Positions 1-11,401 of a stretch of 64,000 nt of DNA are shown here, in pieces (the stretch's first letter is position 1; every line of letters starts with the position of its first letter). The notes under the pieces were generated by a model that did no database searches, was not told the DNA's origin, and saw nothing but the letters and a program-made list of their open reading frames with translations. Origin of the DNA: Seiridium cupressi (Eukaryota > Ascomycota > Sordariomycetes > Amphisphaeriales > Sporocadaceae). Both the position numbers and the translations under genes were made by a program. The DNA lies in contig JARVKI010000005.1 in assembly GCA_036674765.1 (NCBI GenBank), positions 1 through 64,000 of the forward strand, in the 5' to 3' direction.

Positions 1-3000
1 AAATACGTATTAAAATTTAAATAAATCGCTTTTAAAACCGAATAAAACGACGATAATACCTTTATAACGCTTTTTTACGCAAGATTTAAAAAAGGTATTA
101 AAAACGAAATTATTAAAAAAAATCGATTAAAAGACCTTAATATTTATATCGAAAAGATTATTAAAATTAATAATTATTTATATAAAAAATAACTTAAAAA
201 ATAAGGATAATTAAAAGGATTACAGATTAATATATAAATACGGCTTTAAATTAATATTAACCGGTTACGATAAAATAATTAATATCGCTTAAAAAACGAA
301 TAACGCGGGAAAATATCTTATAAAAAATATAATAAACTTATAAACCTCGATATTATAAAGTAAAAAAACGGCAGGTATAATAAAAAATCGGTAACGTATT
401 ATAATTATAAAAAGATAAGATATTTCGCTAATAAATACCGTTTGCTTAAAAAAAAGCGACCTTTTAAACTAGTTTTAAAAGGATAATAAATTAACCTTAT
501 TATAAAAAAATTAGCTAAATATAATAGCTTATTTTAAACGGTATATTATAACGACTAATATAAAACATATAAGTTAAATAAAAACGGAGTAAAATGGTAC
601 CTTATAATACCGGTTATTAAAACTATCGCGGTGGTAGGAAGGAGCCTTGCGGAACGACGAATTAATACTTACGGACACTTTACGTACTCCGATAAAAACG
701 GGGATAAATCCGACTAAAACCAGGTTATTATCCGTCGTACGGGATAATAATAAAAAAAAGAAAAAAACTTAAATTAAGTCGTTATATTAAAATTATAACT
801 AATTAAGGAAAAAACTAATAGAATTCCTATTATAATACGATAATCCGCTAGGTATTAAAACGACTTTTAAATAATAATTATCTTTAAAAGGTTATTTTAT
901 AATATTTTAAAACTTAAAAACGTTTTAATAAAGGCTGTTATAAAGGATAGGTTTGAAGACGCTTATACCCTTTATATAATATTTAAAAATAACGTTTAAT
1001 TAAGAATAAAATATTTAAATTATATAAACCTATTATAAATTAGTTATATTAACCGGTTATATAACTAATATTTTAAAAAAAAATTAAAATATAAATTTTT
1101 TCCTAAAAAACTAGAATTAAACCTTATTAAAACATTATAAAACGGAAGGTAAATAAGAAATATTATTATTATTTATAAAAACCTTCGAGGATACGCGGTA
1201 ATTATTAACGACTTATAAAAAATACGCGAATACGCTTTAAAGTTACGAACGTAAAATTAATATAAAATCGACGAATACCTAATTTACGCTAATAAAAAAA
1301 GCTTAGCTTAAAAACAGATTAAAGAATATAATAAAATAAGACGACTTTTAATTAAATTAAAATCCCTTTTATTTAATATTATTATAAATTAATAAGAAAG
1401 AAAAAACGACCCCGAAAAATTAATCGAAAAAGTATTCGAAAAATAACGTAATAAAAAAGTTAAATTATAAATTTATAAAATTATAAATCGTATTTAAATA
1501 TAACGATAAAATAAAAAATTAATACCTTTTACGCGAATAATATTATAAGTTTTTATAAAGTTAAAAATAAAGTAAAAAACCGATAAATAAAAATATAATA
1601 AACTTTTAATATATTAAAACCGGGAAGATTTATACGTAAATTACGCTTTTATTTATTAAAAAGCCGAAAATAAGAAAAAGCGACGATAATATAACCGACG
1701 CGATAAGCGTTTAGGAAACGATTAAAACCGTATATAACGGGATAATAACGGTTAAATATTAAGTTTTTATACGTTATAAAAACGAGCGTATATAACCATT
1801 TTATAATTAAAATGCGGATTATAAGTTAAAATATTAAGGTTTTAATCGATATAAAAATTTAAAGAAATTTTATCTTATTATAAATCGTTAATAAATTTTA
1901 AATATTATAAAAATAAAAAAAAACGCTTTATTAACTTAAAATTATAAATAAAAAATTAATAATATATAATAACGAAATCGTTAATATAAAGACTACGTAT
2001 ATTTAAATTTATATTTAAAATTATAATAAAAAACTTACGTACGATATTATAAAAATTATAAATTATAATTTAATCTTGAAAATACCTTAATTACGAGTAA
2101 GTAATCTTTAAATAAATTAAAATATAAACTAATTTTAATAAAATATATTAAAAAAAGACTTAACCTTTAAATAACGCCCGATAAAAAGACCTTTAAATAA
2201 GTTTAAAATACTTAGATTTTACGTTATAATTAAGGATATTAAGCCGGAATTTATATACGAAATACTCGAAAAATATAAAGAATTTAGCGATTTATCTAAT
2301 AAAAAACTAAATATAAAATTATTAATATATATAAAATTCGATTATAAAATACTTTTAAAAAAAGGTATAAAATTATATTTTATATTTATTTACCCGGTAT
2401 AATTATAATATAAAAAAGCATTTAAAAAATACTTTAATAAAATATTATTAAAAAGATAAATTAAAGAATTTATTTTACTTGTAAAATATTTAATACTTTT
2501 TATATTAAAAAATAATAAAAACGGGAAATTTAATTAAAAGCTTTATATTAATTATTAAAAACTTAACGAAATTACGATTAAAAATAAATACCCTTTACTT
2601 TTAATTAAAAATTTATAAAATAAATTATATAACATTAAATAGTTTACGGTTTTAAACTTATTTAACGTATATAAATTAATTAAAATTAAAAAAAGCGACG
2701 AATAAAAAATAATATTTTATAATAAATATAAATCTTTTGAGTATTTAATTATACTTTTTAAATTTATAAATATATTTATAAGCTTTTAAAATATAATTAA
2801 TATAATATTATAAAACTTTTTAAATAAATTCGTAATAATTTATTTTAATAATATATTTATATTTTCGAATATAATCGAAGAATATAAACGATACGTTATA
2901 ATAATATTTAAAAAAATTATAAAAAGCGAATCTTTTAATAAATTTAAAAAAAGGTAAATTTTACTAATAAAAAGTCATTTTTATAAAATATATAATATTT

Positions 3001-3140
3001 TTAAAAAAAGTTTAAATAAAGGATTTTAAAATAATAATAATTAAAGAATAATTAACGCTTTAAAACGTTATAAAAATATAATCCTTTTTAAAATTAATAA
3101 ATTATTATAAAATATTTATCTTTAATTTTATAAAAGTAAA
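1..3140 (+). mobile_element. RIP-degraded Ty3/gypsy retrotransposon relic
   Basis: Extremely AT-rich DNA in which CpA and TpG are scarce while CpG persists, the dinucleotide pattern left by fungal repeat-induced point mutation. From about 2268 to 3135 one plus-strand frame, interrupted by many stop codons but without an indel, keeps the order of Ty3/gypsy reverse transcriptase motifs: a KYKEF-SDL-type entry, the KNGK and INYQKLNEIT-like block, and the catalytic-site remnant YFNNIFIF at 2841-2864, where both catalytic Asp codons now read Asn. The frame runs into the connection region and stops at 3140. The part before 2260 is presumably gag and protease, but I could not confirm those motifs. 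RNase H and integrase are not seen after 3140. The left end lies outside the window. Confidence 0.8.
2268..3030 (+). pseudogene. reverse transcriptase domain relic (Ty3/gypsy pol)
   Basis: A single collinear frame of roughly 250 codons aligns by eye with fungal gypsy-type reverse transcriptase: LNEITIKNKYPL near the template-binding block, LFNVYKLIKIKK-like, FEYLIILF-like, the YxDD box changed to YFNN, and a following IEEYKRYV segment. The changes are nearly all G-to-A or C-to-T, as expected for RIP, and the many stop codons are TAA or TAG from Gln or Trp codons. It cannot encode an active enzyme. Assignment to Ty3/gypsy rather than Copia rests on motif spacing and the wording of these blocks. 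Confidence 0.8.
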
Positions 3141-3281
3141 TGTCACGGCACCAAGACGCCACTAAGGCGCTAGCGGCACGGCGCCTACAAAAAGCCGTCA
3201 CACTAGCCTAGAACTTAATTTCCTCCTTTCTTCTTCGTGCAACAACAATATACCAAATCACCAGTATATAGGACCGTAATA
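3141..3281. repeat. LTR-like block, 141 bp
   Basis: Begins TGTCACGGCACC and ends CCGTAATA. The end would be the inverse of the start (CCGTGACA) if two RIP-type changes are allowed, the TG...CA pattern of a long terminal repeat. Base composition is balanced, in sharp contrast to the AT-rich DNA on both sides, and it interrupts the pol relic directly after the reverse transcriptase/connection region. It may be a solo LTR of a different, younger element. No clear 5-bp target duplication is seen; GTAAA before and GTATC after share only GTA. Confidence 0.5.
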
Positions 3282-3448
3282 GTATCGCACGTTTTTATTA
3301 TTATATAATTATATCGTTTAATTTAAAAACTATAATGTTATAATTAAAAAAGTTAAGTATTAAATATATAACTAAGCTTTTTTACGCTTTATTAAAGGGA
3401 AGAAAAGGGTATAATCGACGTTTTAATATAAAAGAATTATATAAGGTT
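3282..3448. other. AT-rich RIP-affected tail
   Basis: AT-rich sequence of the same character as 1-3140, ending abruptly at the stop codon of the HET gene. No recognisable coding motif. Confidence 0.6.
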
Positions 3449-5806
3449 TTATTGAATCGAAATTTCACGAATCGAATATATGCCCATTTCCAAGAACTCG
3501 TATACCTCCCGTTCCTTCATCCAATGTACATATGCCTCACCCACAACCGAGAATCTCCCCTTATAATCGTCACCCGCCAGCGGCCTTAGAAGTATTGGCA
3601 TATCGCACCCACCAATGACGGCAAGAACATCACCGGCTCTTGCCGCTGCAGGAACGATGCCGAAGTACCCTTTGCGCGTAGTGATCAGCCTTCGCCATCC
3701 CAGCCGCATCATCGCACTCATCAGGGCCTCGCGGTGCAAATCCGTGGTTCTGAGGAGCCGCGGCGCAGTTCTCGCGACCTCGGGAATCTTCTCACCGAGA
3801 ACCTTCTTGGGCTCGAAGACCAGTGACTCTAGTGACCACGAGTCGAAGAGCTGCAGTGTGCGGTTGCGTCGGTAGAAATCCTTGAGCCCAAAAATATTGC
3901 TGTCAATGCCCCTAAGACCTAGCTCCCAGATAAGAGGGTGGAGTACTGCGCTTGACTGCGTGGAGCCTGTGTGGTCGGACTTCGAGCTGCCCCCTGTCAA
4001 GGTGCGGGCAAGGGCTTCGCGTGTAGCATCGCGATCGCCATAGGGGCTTTCCGGCGGATGGAGGGTATTGTGGGGATAGGAGCGATCAGATTCAGTAGCG
4101 TGGAAGGCGCTTAGGGTGGTGACTGTATCGAAAATAATGCCTTTAACAGTGAGAAGGTTGTCGCTCGTGATCTGGACGGCTGCCAATGGCAAACCAGAAG
4201 AGAACTGGACGCGGTTGGCAAATGGCAGTGCCGGGTTGCGCGGACAGGACCAGCAGATTACCCAGGATGGCAGGCCGTGCTCGCAGCCGCGGTAGATGGT
4301 GCGATGCCTGTGGATGAGTTTCGGCACTCGTGGGCGTGAAATGTGGGTGCTTTTTAGATATCGAGTTCCTATCGATGGCACTGGACTGTTCACAAGCCGT
4401 AGACCGTTGAGGTTGCCGCTCGCCAAGAGGCGCGCTGAGAACAGGATGAAGGTCTCAGGCGCCTCACGAGTGTAGTCAGGAACGATTCGAACATTGCTGG
4501 AGATCTGAGGCAGTCCGAGGATGCCGTATACGCGGTCTCTGTCATCTGCAGCGCTAGCCTCACTGCTGATAAGTAGGGCGTCGTATATATCATTGCTCAT
4601 CGCCGAAGGTAATGTTTCCACGGACTGCAATGCTATTATTCCGCCTGGCCTTTCCCATAGCTTCTCCGAGATCCCATACGTATCTTTCACCTCACGATTC
4701 CATCTCTGTTTGATTTTGCCGGTTCCTCTTGCAGAGAAGATGATGTATCGACCCAATGCACTGCCATCCGCTTTCATGAGATCCAGAGCCTTTAGGATAT
4801 CCCCAAGAAGTATAGAGCTACCCCCACAAAGCATGGGCGAATTTTTGGCTCCGAGAGCGACTTCTTGAATGATCCAAAGCCTGCGCCAGTACGGTCTACT
4901 AAGCAGGCGATAGAGAGCATAAAGCACAGCTTTTCGTATTTCTAGCATTGTGTGAGAATGCATCCATTGGAAAAACGGGAGTCGAACAACGTAGAACTCT
5001 ATCCGTCTGTAAAGACTGGATAAAACATCTTCCTGCTGTGAGTGGAGACTTATGTACTGGAGTGCTAACATTGCGAGATCACTTCGGTTCTCCTCAGGCC
5101 CAAGCCAGATGACAACGTGCCACGCGGACTGATATATGTCCTTCATCCGCGCAACTTGAGCTGCACGCTCGTCCAAGTCTGCTTGGTTGATACATAGTGC
5201 GTCAACCCAGACCAAGAAACCTTGCTGTATGCGACTGTGGTTTCGCAACTCTCGTAAAGCCGCCTCGAGATTGGCCGTCACCTGTACAGGCATACCATTG
5301 ACGTATATTTCGCGTGTAATGGAGGCATCGCCCCACACGTAGGACAGGGCAACAAAATCGCCCCAGGTGTACCGCCAAGGGAGGTCAGCCTCTGCATCTT
5401 GGTTTGGATGCCATGCTGTTGTTGGATTCTGAATTCTGACCTTTGGCCGGTTTGTTCTGAGGCAGTTGGGCGTTCGCAAAGATGGTACTTCCGGTATACG
5501 GAGCCACGGGAAGACGCGTTCTAATAAACTCCTTTCAAAGAGAGTGTCGAACTGCGATGCCTTGTCAACAGGATCGACCACATTCACCGGCCAAGTGCCA
5601 TTACTTCCTTTCGTCGCACTGCTGCTAGTACCAACAAGATGTGAATCTTCAAGCGAAGCATGTAAAAGCCTGCAATGCACTGGACCAGTGGCGTGAACTG
5701 GATCATCCGTTTGCGTGGCTAGTCGAATGAGTCGAATGTCTTGGCGATAGATGAGCGGGTTATAATGTAATTTTTGTGGCATTTTTACTCGGAAATTCCA
5801 GCTCAA
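3449..5806 (-). CDS. HET-domain protein (heterokaryon incompatibility type)
   Basis: Uninterrupted 785-residue frame. HET domains act in fungal non-self recognition, where they trigger cell death after fusion of incompatible hyphae; the partner here is unknown. Visible HET motifs are FVALSYVWGD at residues 151-160, LVWVDALCINQ near 198-208, followed by ERAAQVARMKDIY, then WRRLWIIQEVALG, and DRDRVYGILGLP after the domain. The C-terminal GRFSVVGEAYVHWM segment is the usual end of these proteins. The first Met gives a start 8 residues before a second Met (MPQKLHYNP), and either could be used. No signal peptide or membrane segment is visible. The stop codon sits at the very edge of the RIP island, which places the gene in rapidly evolving, transposon-rich territory. 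Confidence 0.85.
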   Translation of the reverse strand: MSWNFRVKMPQKLHYNPLIYRQDIRLIRLATQTDDPVHATGPVHCRLLHASLEDSHLVGTSSSATKGSNGTWPVNVVDPVDKASQFDTLFERSLLERVFPWLRIPEVPSLRTPNCLRTNRPKVRIQNPTTAWHPNQDAEADLPWRYTWGDFVALSYVWGDASITREIYVNGMPVQVTANLEAALRELRNHSRIQQGFLVWVDALCINQADLDERAAQVARMKDIYQSAWHVVIWLGPEENRSDLAMLALQYISLHSQQEDVLSSLYRRIEFYVVRLPFFQWMHSHTMLEIRKAVLYALYRLLSRPYWRRLWIIQEVALGAKNSPMLCGGSSILLGDILKALDLMKADGSALGRYIIFSARGTGKIKQRWNREVKDTYGISEKLWERPGGIIALQSVETLPSAMSNDIYDALLISSEASAADDRDRVYGILGLPQISSNVRIVPDYTREAPETFILFSARLLASGNLNGLRLVNSPVPSIGTRYLKSTHISRPRVPKLIHRHRTIYRGCEHGLPSWVICWSCPRNPALPFANRVQFSSGLPLAAVQITSDNLLTVKGIIFDTVTTLSAFHATESDRSYPHNTLHPPESPYGDRDATREALARTLTGGSSKSDHTGSTQSSAVLHPLIWELGLRGIDSNIFGLKDFYRRNRTLQLFDSWSLESLVFEPKKVLGEKIPEVARTAPRLLRTTDLHREALMSAMMRLGWRRLITTRKGYFGIVPAAARAGDVLAVIGGCDMPILLRPLAGDDYKGRFSVVGEAYVHWMKEREVYEFLEMGIYSIREISIQ

Positions 5807-6306
5807 TGTCCGAATCAGTGAGGTTCATTAGCTATCGATCAGCTGGCTGTGAGTAAAAGGCTGTTTTCAAAGGGTTGCACGGATGGCCATTTTGTTTCAA
5901 AGTAAGAAGGATTCCCGTAACACGTGACCCAGCGCCTGAATGGATCCGCTACCAGTAGAACAGATTTGTTACTTTCCTTTCATTCGCCAAATGTACGACC
6001 AGCTTTAACTAATGTAGTATCATTAATTGATCCATTTATTTTACGCACTTGTCGACCAATACGATGTGACGTCTGGGGCATGTTGAAAATTAGAACCGTT
6101 AGTTAGTTGGCGCTACACTTAGTTACTGTAGGTGCCCATCGCATCCTTTCGTCGTCGCATGCTGCATGCAAGGTCCCGATTCGCATTTTCAATATTATGA
6201 AAGTCGTCGCCATATTCCGCGACCTGGTAGGAGGTTTTCCTGACTCCAAGATGAGATATGCTACCCGATTTGGATAGAGTAATCATGCCTCAGATGCAGG
6301 GCTGGC
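5807..6306. other. intergenic, upstream of HET gene
   Basis: No convincing gene. It includes the presumed promoter of the minus-strand HET gene. Local AT-rich patches occur around 5950-6110. Confidence 0.5.
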
Positions 6307-6498
6307 TCACGGCCAGAGCGGCCCGTACATTTTCTGCCTCTTGGCGTTATTGCCAGTCGCTGCAGCTGTGGCAGTTGTGGCAGCCACGGCACTCGTTTGA
6401 GAGCCGCCTTTCTTTCCACCTCGTCCCTGGGGTTGTCGTGGCTCGATGACTACAGCGCTGACGTATACAGCAGATACTAGGATAGCGAGGAACTTCAT
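6307..6498 (-). CDS. small putative secreted peptide precursor (63 aa)
   Basis: Short frame starting MKFLAILVSAVYVSAVV, a good signal-peptide-like run, followed by a Gly/Lys-rich and Ala/Thr-rich segment and a Lys-Arg pair (NAKR) before the last residues QKMYGPLWP. Signal peptide plus a dibasic Kex2-like site would fit a processed secreted peptide or a small effector-like protein. No family is recognised. A GTGAGC sequence at the last codons could be an intron donor, so the true C-terminus may differ. Could be a chance frame. Confidence 0.3.
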   Translation of the reverse strand: MKFLAILVSAVYVSAVVIEPRQPQGRGGKKGGSQTSAVAATTATAAATGNNAKRQKMYGPLWP

Positions 6499-7490
6499 GG
6501 TGAAATTTGGGGATGGCTCAAATATGTGCTGGGCTGAGAAAATTATTAATGATGAAACGAGGATGACCTGGTGGGAAAAGAATGTGGTCCAGCCAATGAT
6601 TGATGTTAAAAGAGATTATGAATTTAGCAGCCTATAGAGGTTGATCTCATGCAATCAAGGTATGGTGAGGATAAGAAGATGATATATATGTGCGTTACCG
6701 CGTTGTTGTGGTCCGCATGGGCTGGTCCAGCTCATATTCGACGACACCCATGCACTCCGTTGCAAGAGCTCCTATAGCCCAGCTAGCCTCGTGTTCACCC
6801 TCATGTCAGGGTCCAAAAACGTCTCGTTGCGATCTGAGGCAAGGGGCAGCCCATCAATGTGGGGGAGTGTGCAGTTTCGTCTGGGCATGAATGCGCTCAC
6901 AACCCTGCCAACAGGGATCGTGGGGCCCAATCGGCAAGGGATGGGGTGAAGTTGAGACGATGTTCAGAGCCTCAAACCGGCGCTCAAGTCATAAGCATGA
7001 AAAGAAGGTTCCGCGAAGCGAGTCGAGCTTCACGGTTTGAGGAATATTACACGGGGGGAGGAACTTTTATGGTGTTCATATTCTTAAATTAGTGCCTAGT
7101 TGCCAGTCTAAGAGTTTCGTCTAGCTACGCACGCATGTGTACTCATACAAATATCAAGTCCCCTTCTGCTTGCTGAGAAAGACACTAGGAAGCCCTCGCC
7201 TTCGCGGGCATGCTCTGCTGCTGGCACTCACGCTTCTTGACGCTCAACTTCATGCGTCATTGTGAAGCCCACCGTCTAGATTCCACGAGGTATTTCTTTC
7301 TGTTTTAGAATATGAGGGGGAAAAAAAAAACGCCTGCCCAATGCAATAGCGTTACGAGAACTCCTCCCCAATTAGACTGAAGCGCTCTTTTTTGTGACAA
7401 TCCAAGTATATGAAAATTTTGGTGCCGAGGGCCTTGGGACCTCCCCTTCCGCTCCTCTCTAGTTGCGGGGCTTGATATCGCGAGCTACGT
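6499..7490. other. intergenic, 3' side of RPB2
   Basis: No supported gene. It holds the 3' untranslated region of RPB2 and a short G/A homopolymer at about 7316-7330. Confidence 0.5.
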
Positions 7491-10400
7491 TTACCGAACT
7501 GAAGCTCCTGAGCGGTCGGTGAAGAGACGACTGGCAATGTTCATGGCCTGCAACTCCTGGAAGAGCAGCTTCGCAGCGTAGGGAATATGAACTTGGGCTA
7601 TCTTTGTCTTATTTTTACAAGGTCTGCATTCGAATGTCTGGTTGGTCAAGTGTCTAGGTAGTGTTAGCGTTGTCCAAAAATCGTTATTGGGAGATGAAAT
7701 GTGCGGAGGGTAGCTTACGCAATGGGCGTCATGAGACCGCAGATCTCACAGACGTGAACTCTGAACGCATCCGAGACTTCGAAAAGTCGCTCCTTCAAGA
7801 AAGCGGCCGCACCGTGGGCAATCATACAATCACGTTCCATTTCTCCGAAACGGAGACCACCATCTCTGGCACGACCTTCGACAGGTTGACGGGTCATGAT
7901 CTGGACCGGACCACGCGCACGAGCATGGATCTTGTCGTCGACCATATGTCGGAGGCGCTGGTAATATGTAGGGCCGAAGAAAACCTGAGATCGGAGCTTG
8001 CGGCCAGTATGGCCGTGATACATGATCTCAAAGCCTCGAGACTGGTATCCATGCTCTCGCAAGAGGGATGAGACCGAGTCAACAGTGACATCGGTAAAAG
8101 GAGTGGCGTCACCCTCCATACCCTTCAAGGTGGCGACCTTGCTGAGGAGACATTCGACCAAATGAGCAATCGTCATACGTGAAGGAATGGCGTGGGGGTT
8201 GATGATGATGTCAGGGACAACACCCTCGCGACTGAACGGCATATCTTCTTGACGATAAGTGACACCAATAGTACCTTTCTGACCGTGCCGAGATGCGAAC
8301 TTGTCGCCAATCTGAGGGATCTTGGTAGTTCGTACTCGGACCTTGACGTATCGAAGGCCGTCGGCATTGGTGGTCATGATGACTTGATCGATGATACCGC
8401 TCTCTGTGCTTCTCAGAGGCGTGGAAGCATCTCGCTTTTGGTGCGCTTTGGTTCGTTGACCAAACTCCTCGTTGTCAGGGTTGATCGGGGAAGTCTTGCC
8501 GATAATGATGTCTTCGCCGTTCACACGAACTCCGGGGGCGACAATGCCATCATCGTCAAGCTTGTCATATGTACCATGCTTGAGACGTAGCGTGTCGGAT
8601 CGGAAAGGCTTCTCGAATTGCTCGATCGTGTTGATACCAACCCGCTTCTCGCAATCGCTGTAAGAGCGGAAGAATAAACTTCGGAACAGACCACGGTCGA
8701 TACTGCTCTGGTTCATAATGACGGAATCTTCCTGGTTGTAGCCAGAGTAACAGGCGATGGCTACGATGGCGTTCTGCCCAGCAGGCAGTTCTCGGAACTT
8801 CAGGAACTCCATGGAGCGTGTAGTTCCAAGAGGCTTCTGGGGGTAGTAGAGAATATTGGCCATAGTATCCATGCGACGAGTGTAATTTGTGAGGAAGAAA
8901 CCCATGGCTTGTTTACCCATGGCAGATTGGTAGGTGTTACGAGGAGACTGAAAGCTTAGTTAGTTCTATGCCTTGAGCAATACAGTGGCTGTACATACTT
9001 GATTGTGATCGGGGAAGGGGATGATACTGGCACAGATACCTAGAAGCATGCTAGGGTGAATCTCGCAGTGCGTGTACATATGCGTCGTCGGATTCAGTTT
9101 TGTCTTCAAGCGAGCGTTAAGGTCATCGCCATTGTCCTGGGTCACATCGATGCCCTGCTTGGCCAGTCGGTAAGTCTCCAGATCTTCCGGCGTCATGCAA
9201 ATCATGGCTGTCTCTTCTTCTTCGGCATCGAGGTATTCAATAACTCCAGCGTTGACGAGACCTTGCCAACCAAAGAATTCATCACTGCCTGGTGGAAGCG
9301 TGGCGTCTCTTTCCAAACGCCGGATCATGTCTTTGGTCAGAACCAAGCTGCCGTTCTCGACATTGCGGTCAGGGTCATCCTCTTTTTCTACAACGAACAG
9401 TGGTCGCATAACACGGCCAGCGTCGGAGAAGATCTTAAACTCACGATCACGGATGTCGCGAACCAGAGAAACCTCGGCCGGAATCTGGTTGCTGCGGCGA
9501 AGTTGCTGCACATCCCTGACTAGAGACTTGGGGTCCTGATGGACACCAATCCAAGATCCGTTGAGGAAGATCTTCGTAGCGTTCGGGTATCGCACAGCGT
9601 CGTATTCCTCGAGCACTTCCATGTTTCGAGTGATCATGTAGTCGATGATGGGTTCCGTAGACGTTCCCACACTGACTGAGCACATGAGAGAAAGATTCTT
9701 GACAAGACCACAAGCTTGGCCTTCGGGCGTTTCTGCCGGACAGACTAGGCCCCAATGTGTGTTGTGTAGCTGGCGAGGTTTGGCAAGCTTGCCATCACGT
9801 CCGATTGGAGTGTTCGTACGACGCAAATGGGAAAGTGTAGAGGAGAAGGTGTATCGGTTCAAGACCTGGGACACACCGGCAGTCGAGCTCATGGCCTTCT
9901 TCTGGTCGCCCCAGTTTCCAGTGGCGAGGGAGTACTTCAAACCGTTGGTGACAATGCCAGACTTGATACCAAACTGGACCTGGAAGTCCTTGTTCTGCTC
10001 AACGCAGCGCTTGAGGGTCATAGTGATTTCATTGGTAAGCTTCCGGACAATGTTACGAAATAGCTTCGCCAAGAGAGGACCAGCCAGATCCAATCGCTTC
10101 TTGCCAAAGTGATCACGATCATCTGTGTCTCTTCGGCCCAAAGCGCACTGCAAGAGCTTGTGCACCATATGACCCAGGAAGAACGCCTTTCTCGTCTCGC
10201 AACCCTCGGTTTGAGAGATGTGCGGCAGTGTCTCCTTTTGCAGAATATCTCTCGCTGCTCGTACACGGCGATCTCTGGTGAAGCCGGAGACCTGATTGCC
10301 ACGCTTGCCAATGAAGTCAAGAGCAACCTCTCGATCTTGAATGCAGAAAGCTTCCTCAATACACGGTCTCAACATCTCAAGCATCTGGCTATCGTTTCTG

Positions 10401-11401
10401 TCGTAGCAGATCTGGTTGAGGATATCCTCATCCGAGACAACACCCAGTGCACGAAAGACAATAGCGATAGGCAGGTCGGATTGCACGTAGGGCAGAGTTG
10501 TCGCGATGGTCTGTCCGTGCATACCACCCGTAGCTCCTCCCTTGGTGTATAGCTTGAGCATCAATGACGAAATCAAGCGCGAGCCCTTTTCGAGCGCACT
10601 TCTGATTTCGGCTGTGTAGGAGTATGGACTTGGCTGAGCCTTCTTGAAGACCTGAACGATGTTCGCGGCAGAACGCTCTTGGGCGATGAGGACCTTCTCA
10701 CTGCCATTGATGATGAAGTAACCACCTTGGTCATACGGACACTCATTCAACAAGAACAAGTCATCTTCGGTCTCGTGCGCCAAATGACAGGCTTTCGATT
10801 TAACCATGACCGGCAACTTGCCAATGAAGACCATATCCGGATCCTTGTCCTTCGAGTTGCTATCCTTAGTACTTGCTGGAATCGGGACGTCTTCCTCTTC
10901 CCAGACCAGGCGGGTGGGCTGGACACCTGTGCGCTTGAACTCATTGTACTGCTCGTCGTCAAGTTCGTCGTTGGGAATCGGTACTTCAACGCAAACAGAG
11001 CGCTTCTGAGTGATCTTAACATACAGCGGCGCCGAATACGTCAAGTTTCGGTCTCGGCATTCGTAGGGAAGGAGCGGGGCCATGATACCTTCACCCTCGG
11101 TGATGACAGGTCTCGAGACGGCGATATGTCCAAGCTTGAGCTCATATCGACGAAGCGCAATGGGACGATCGGGCGTCGAGTCTGGTGGGTTGTTCTGGTC
11201 AAGGCTAATGTGGGAGTATTCGTCAATCAATTCCTGCACGGTCGTCTCCTGGAAGTCGTTGAAGGAATCGATTTGCTGCGACACCAGACCCTTGGTATCG
11301 AAATATGAGGAAATGACTGTCCAGCAATCCTCGGGCGTGATGCCCTCCTCGGACTCGCCTTCGTACTCGGCGTCGTACTCGTAATTCTCGTACTCATCCA
11401 T
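7491..11401 (-). CDS. RPB2: RNA polymerase II second-largest subunit RPB2
   Basis: Encodes the beta-like catalytic subunit of nuclear RNA polymerase II. Three exons by inspection: 11401-8999, 8947-7719 and 7653-7491, giving 1264 residues, the usual fungal length. Introns are 51 bp (GTATGT donor) and 65 bp (GTAAGC donor, GCTAAC branch). Visible signatures are [13 protein letters not shown] at the N-terminus, [36 protein letters not shown], and [12 protein letters not shown] near residue 1010. A C-terminal zinc-binding set VCEIC...FECRPC is completed only by the third exon, which ends in the typical [10 protein letters not shown]. The acidic start MDEYENYEY fits the family. Intact and presumably essential. 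A standard fungal phylogenetic marker. Confidence 0.97.

Noticed and set aside
9056..9523. 155-codon plus-strand frame inside RPB2
   Set aside because: Shadow of the conserved RPB2 coding strand; no independent signal.
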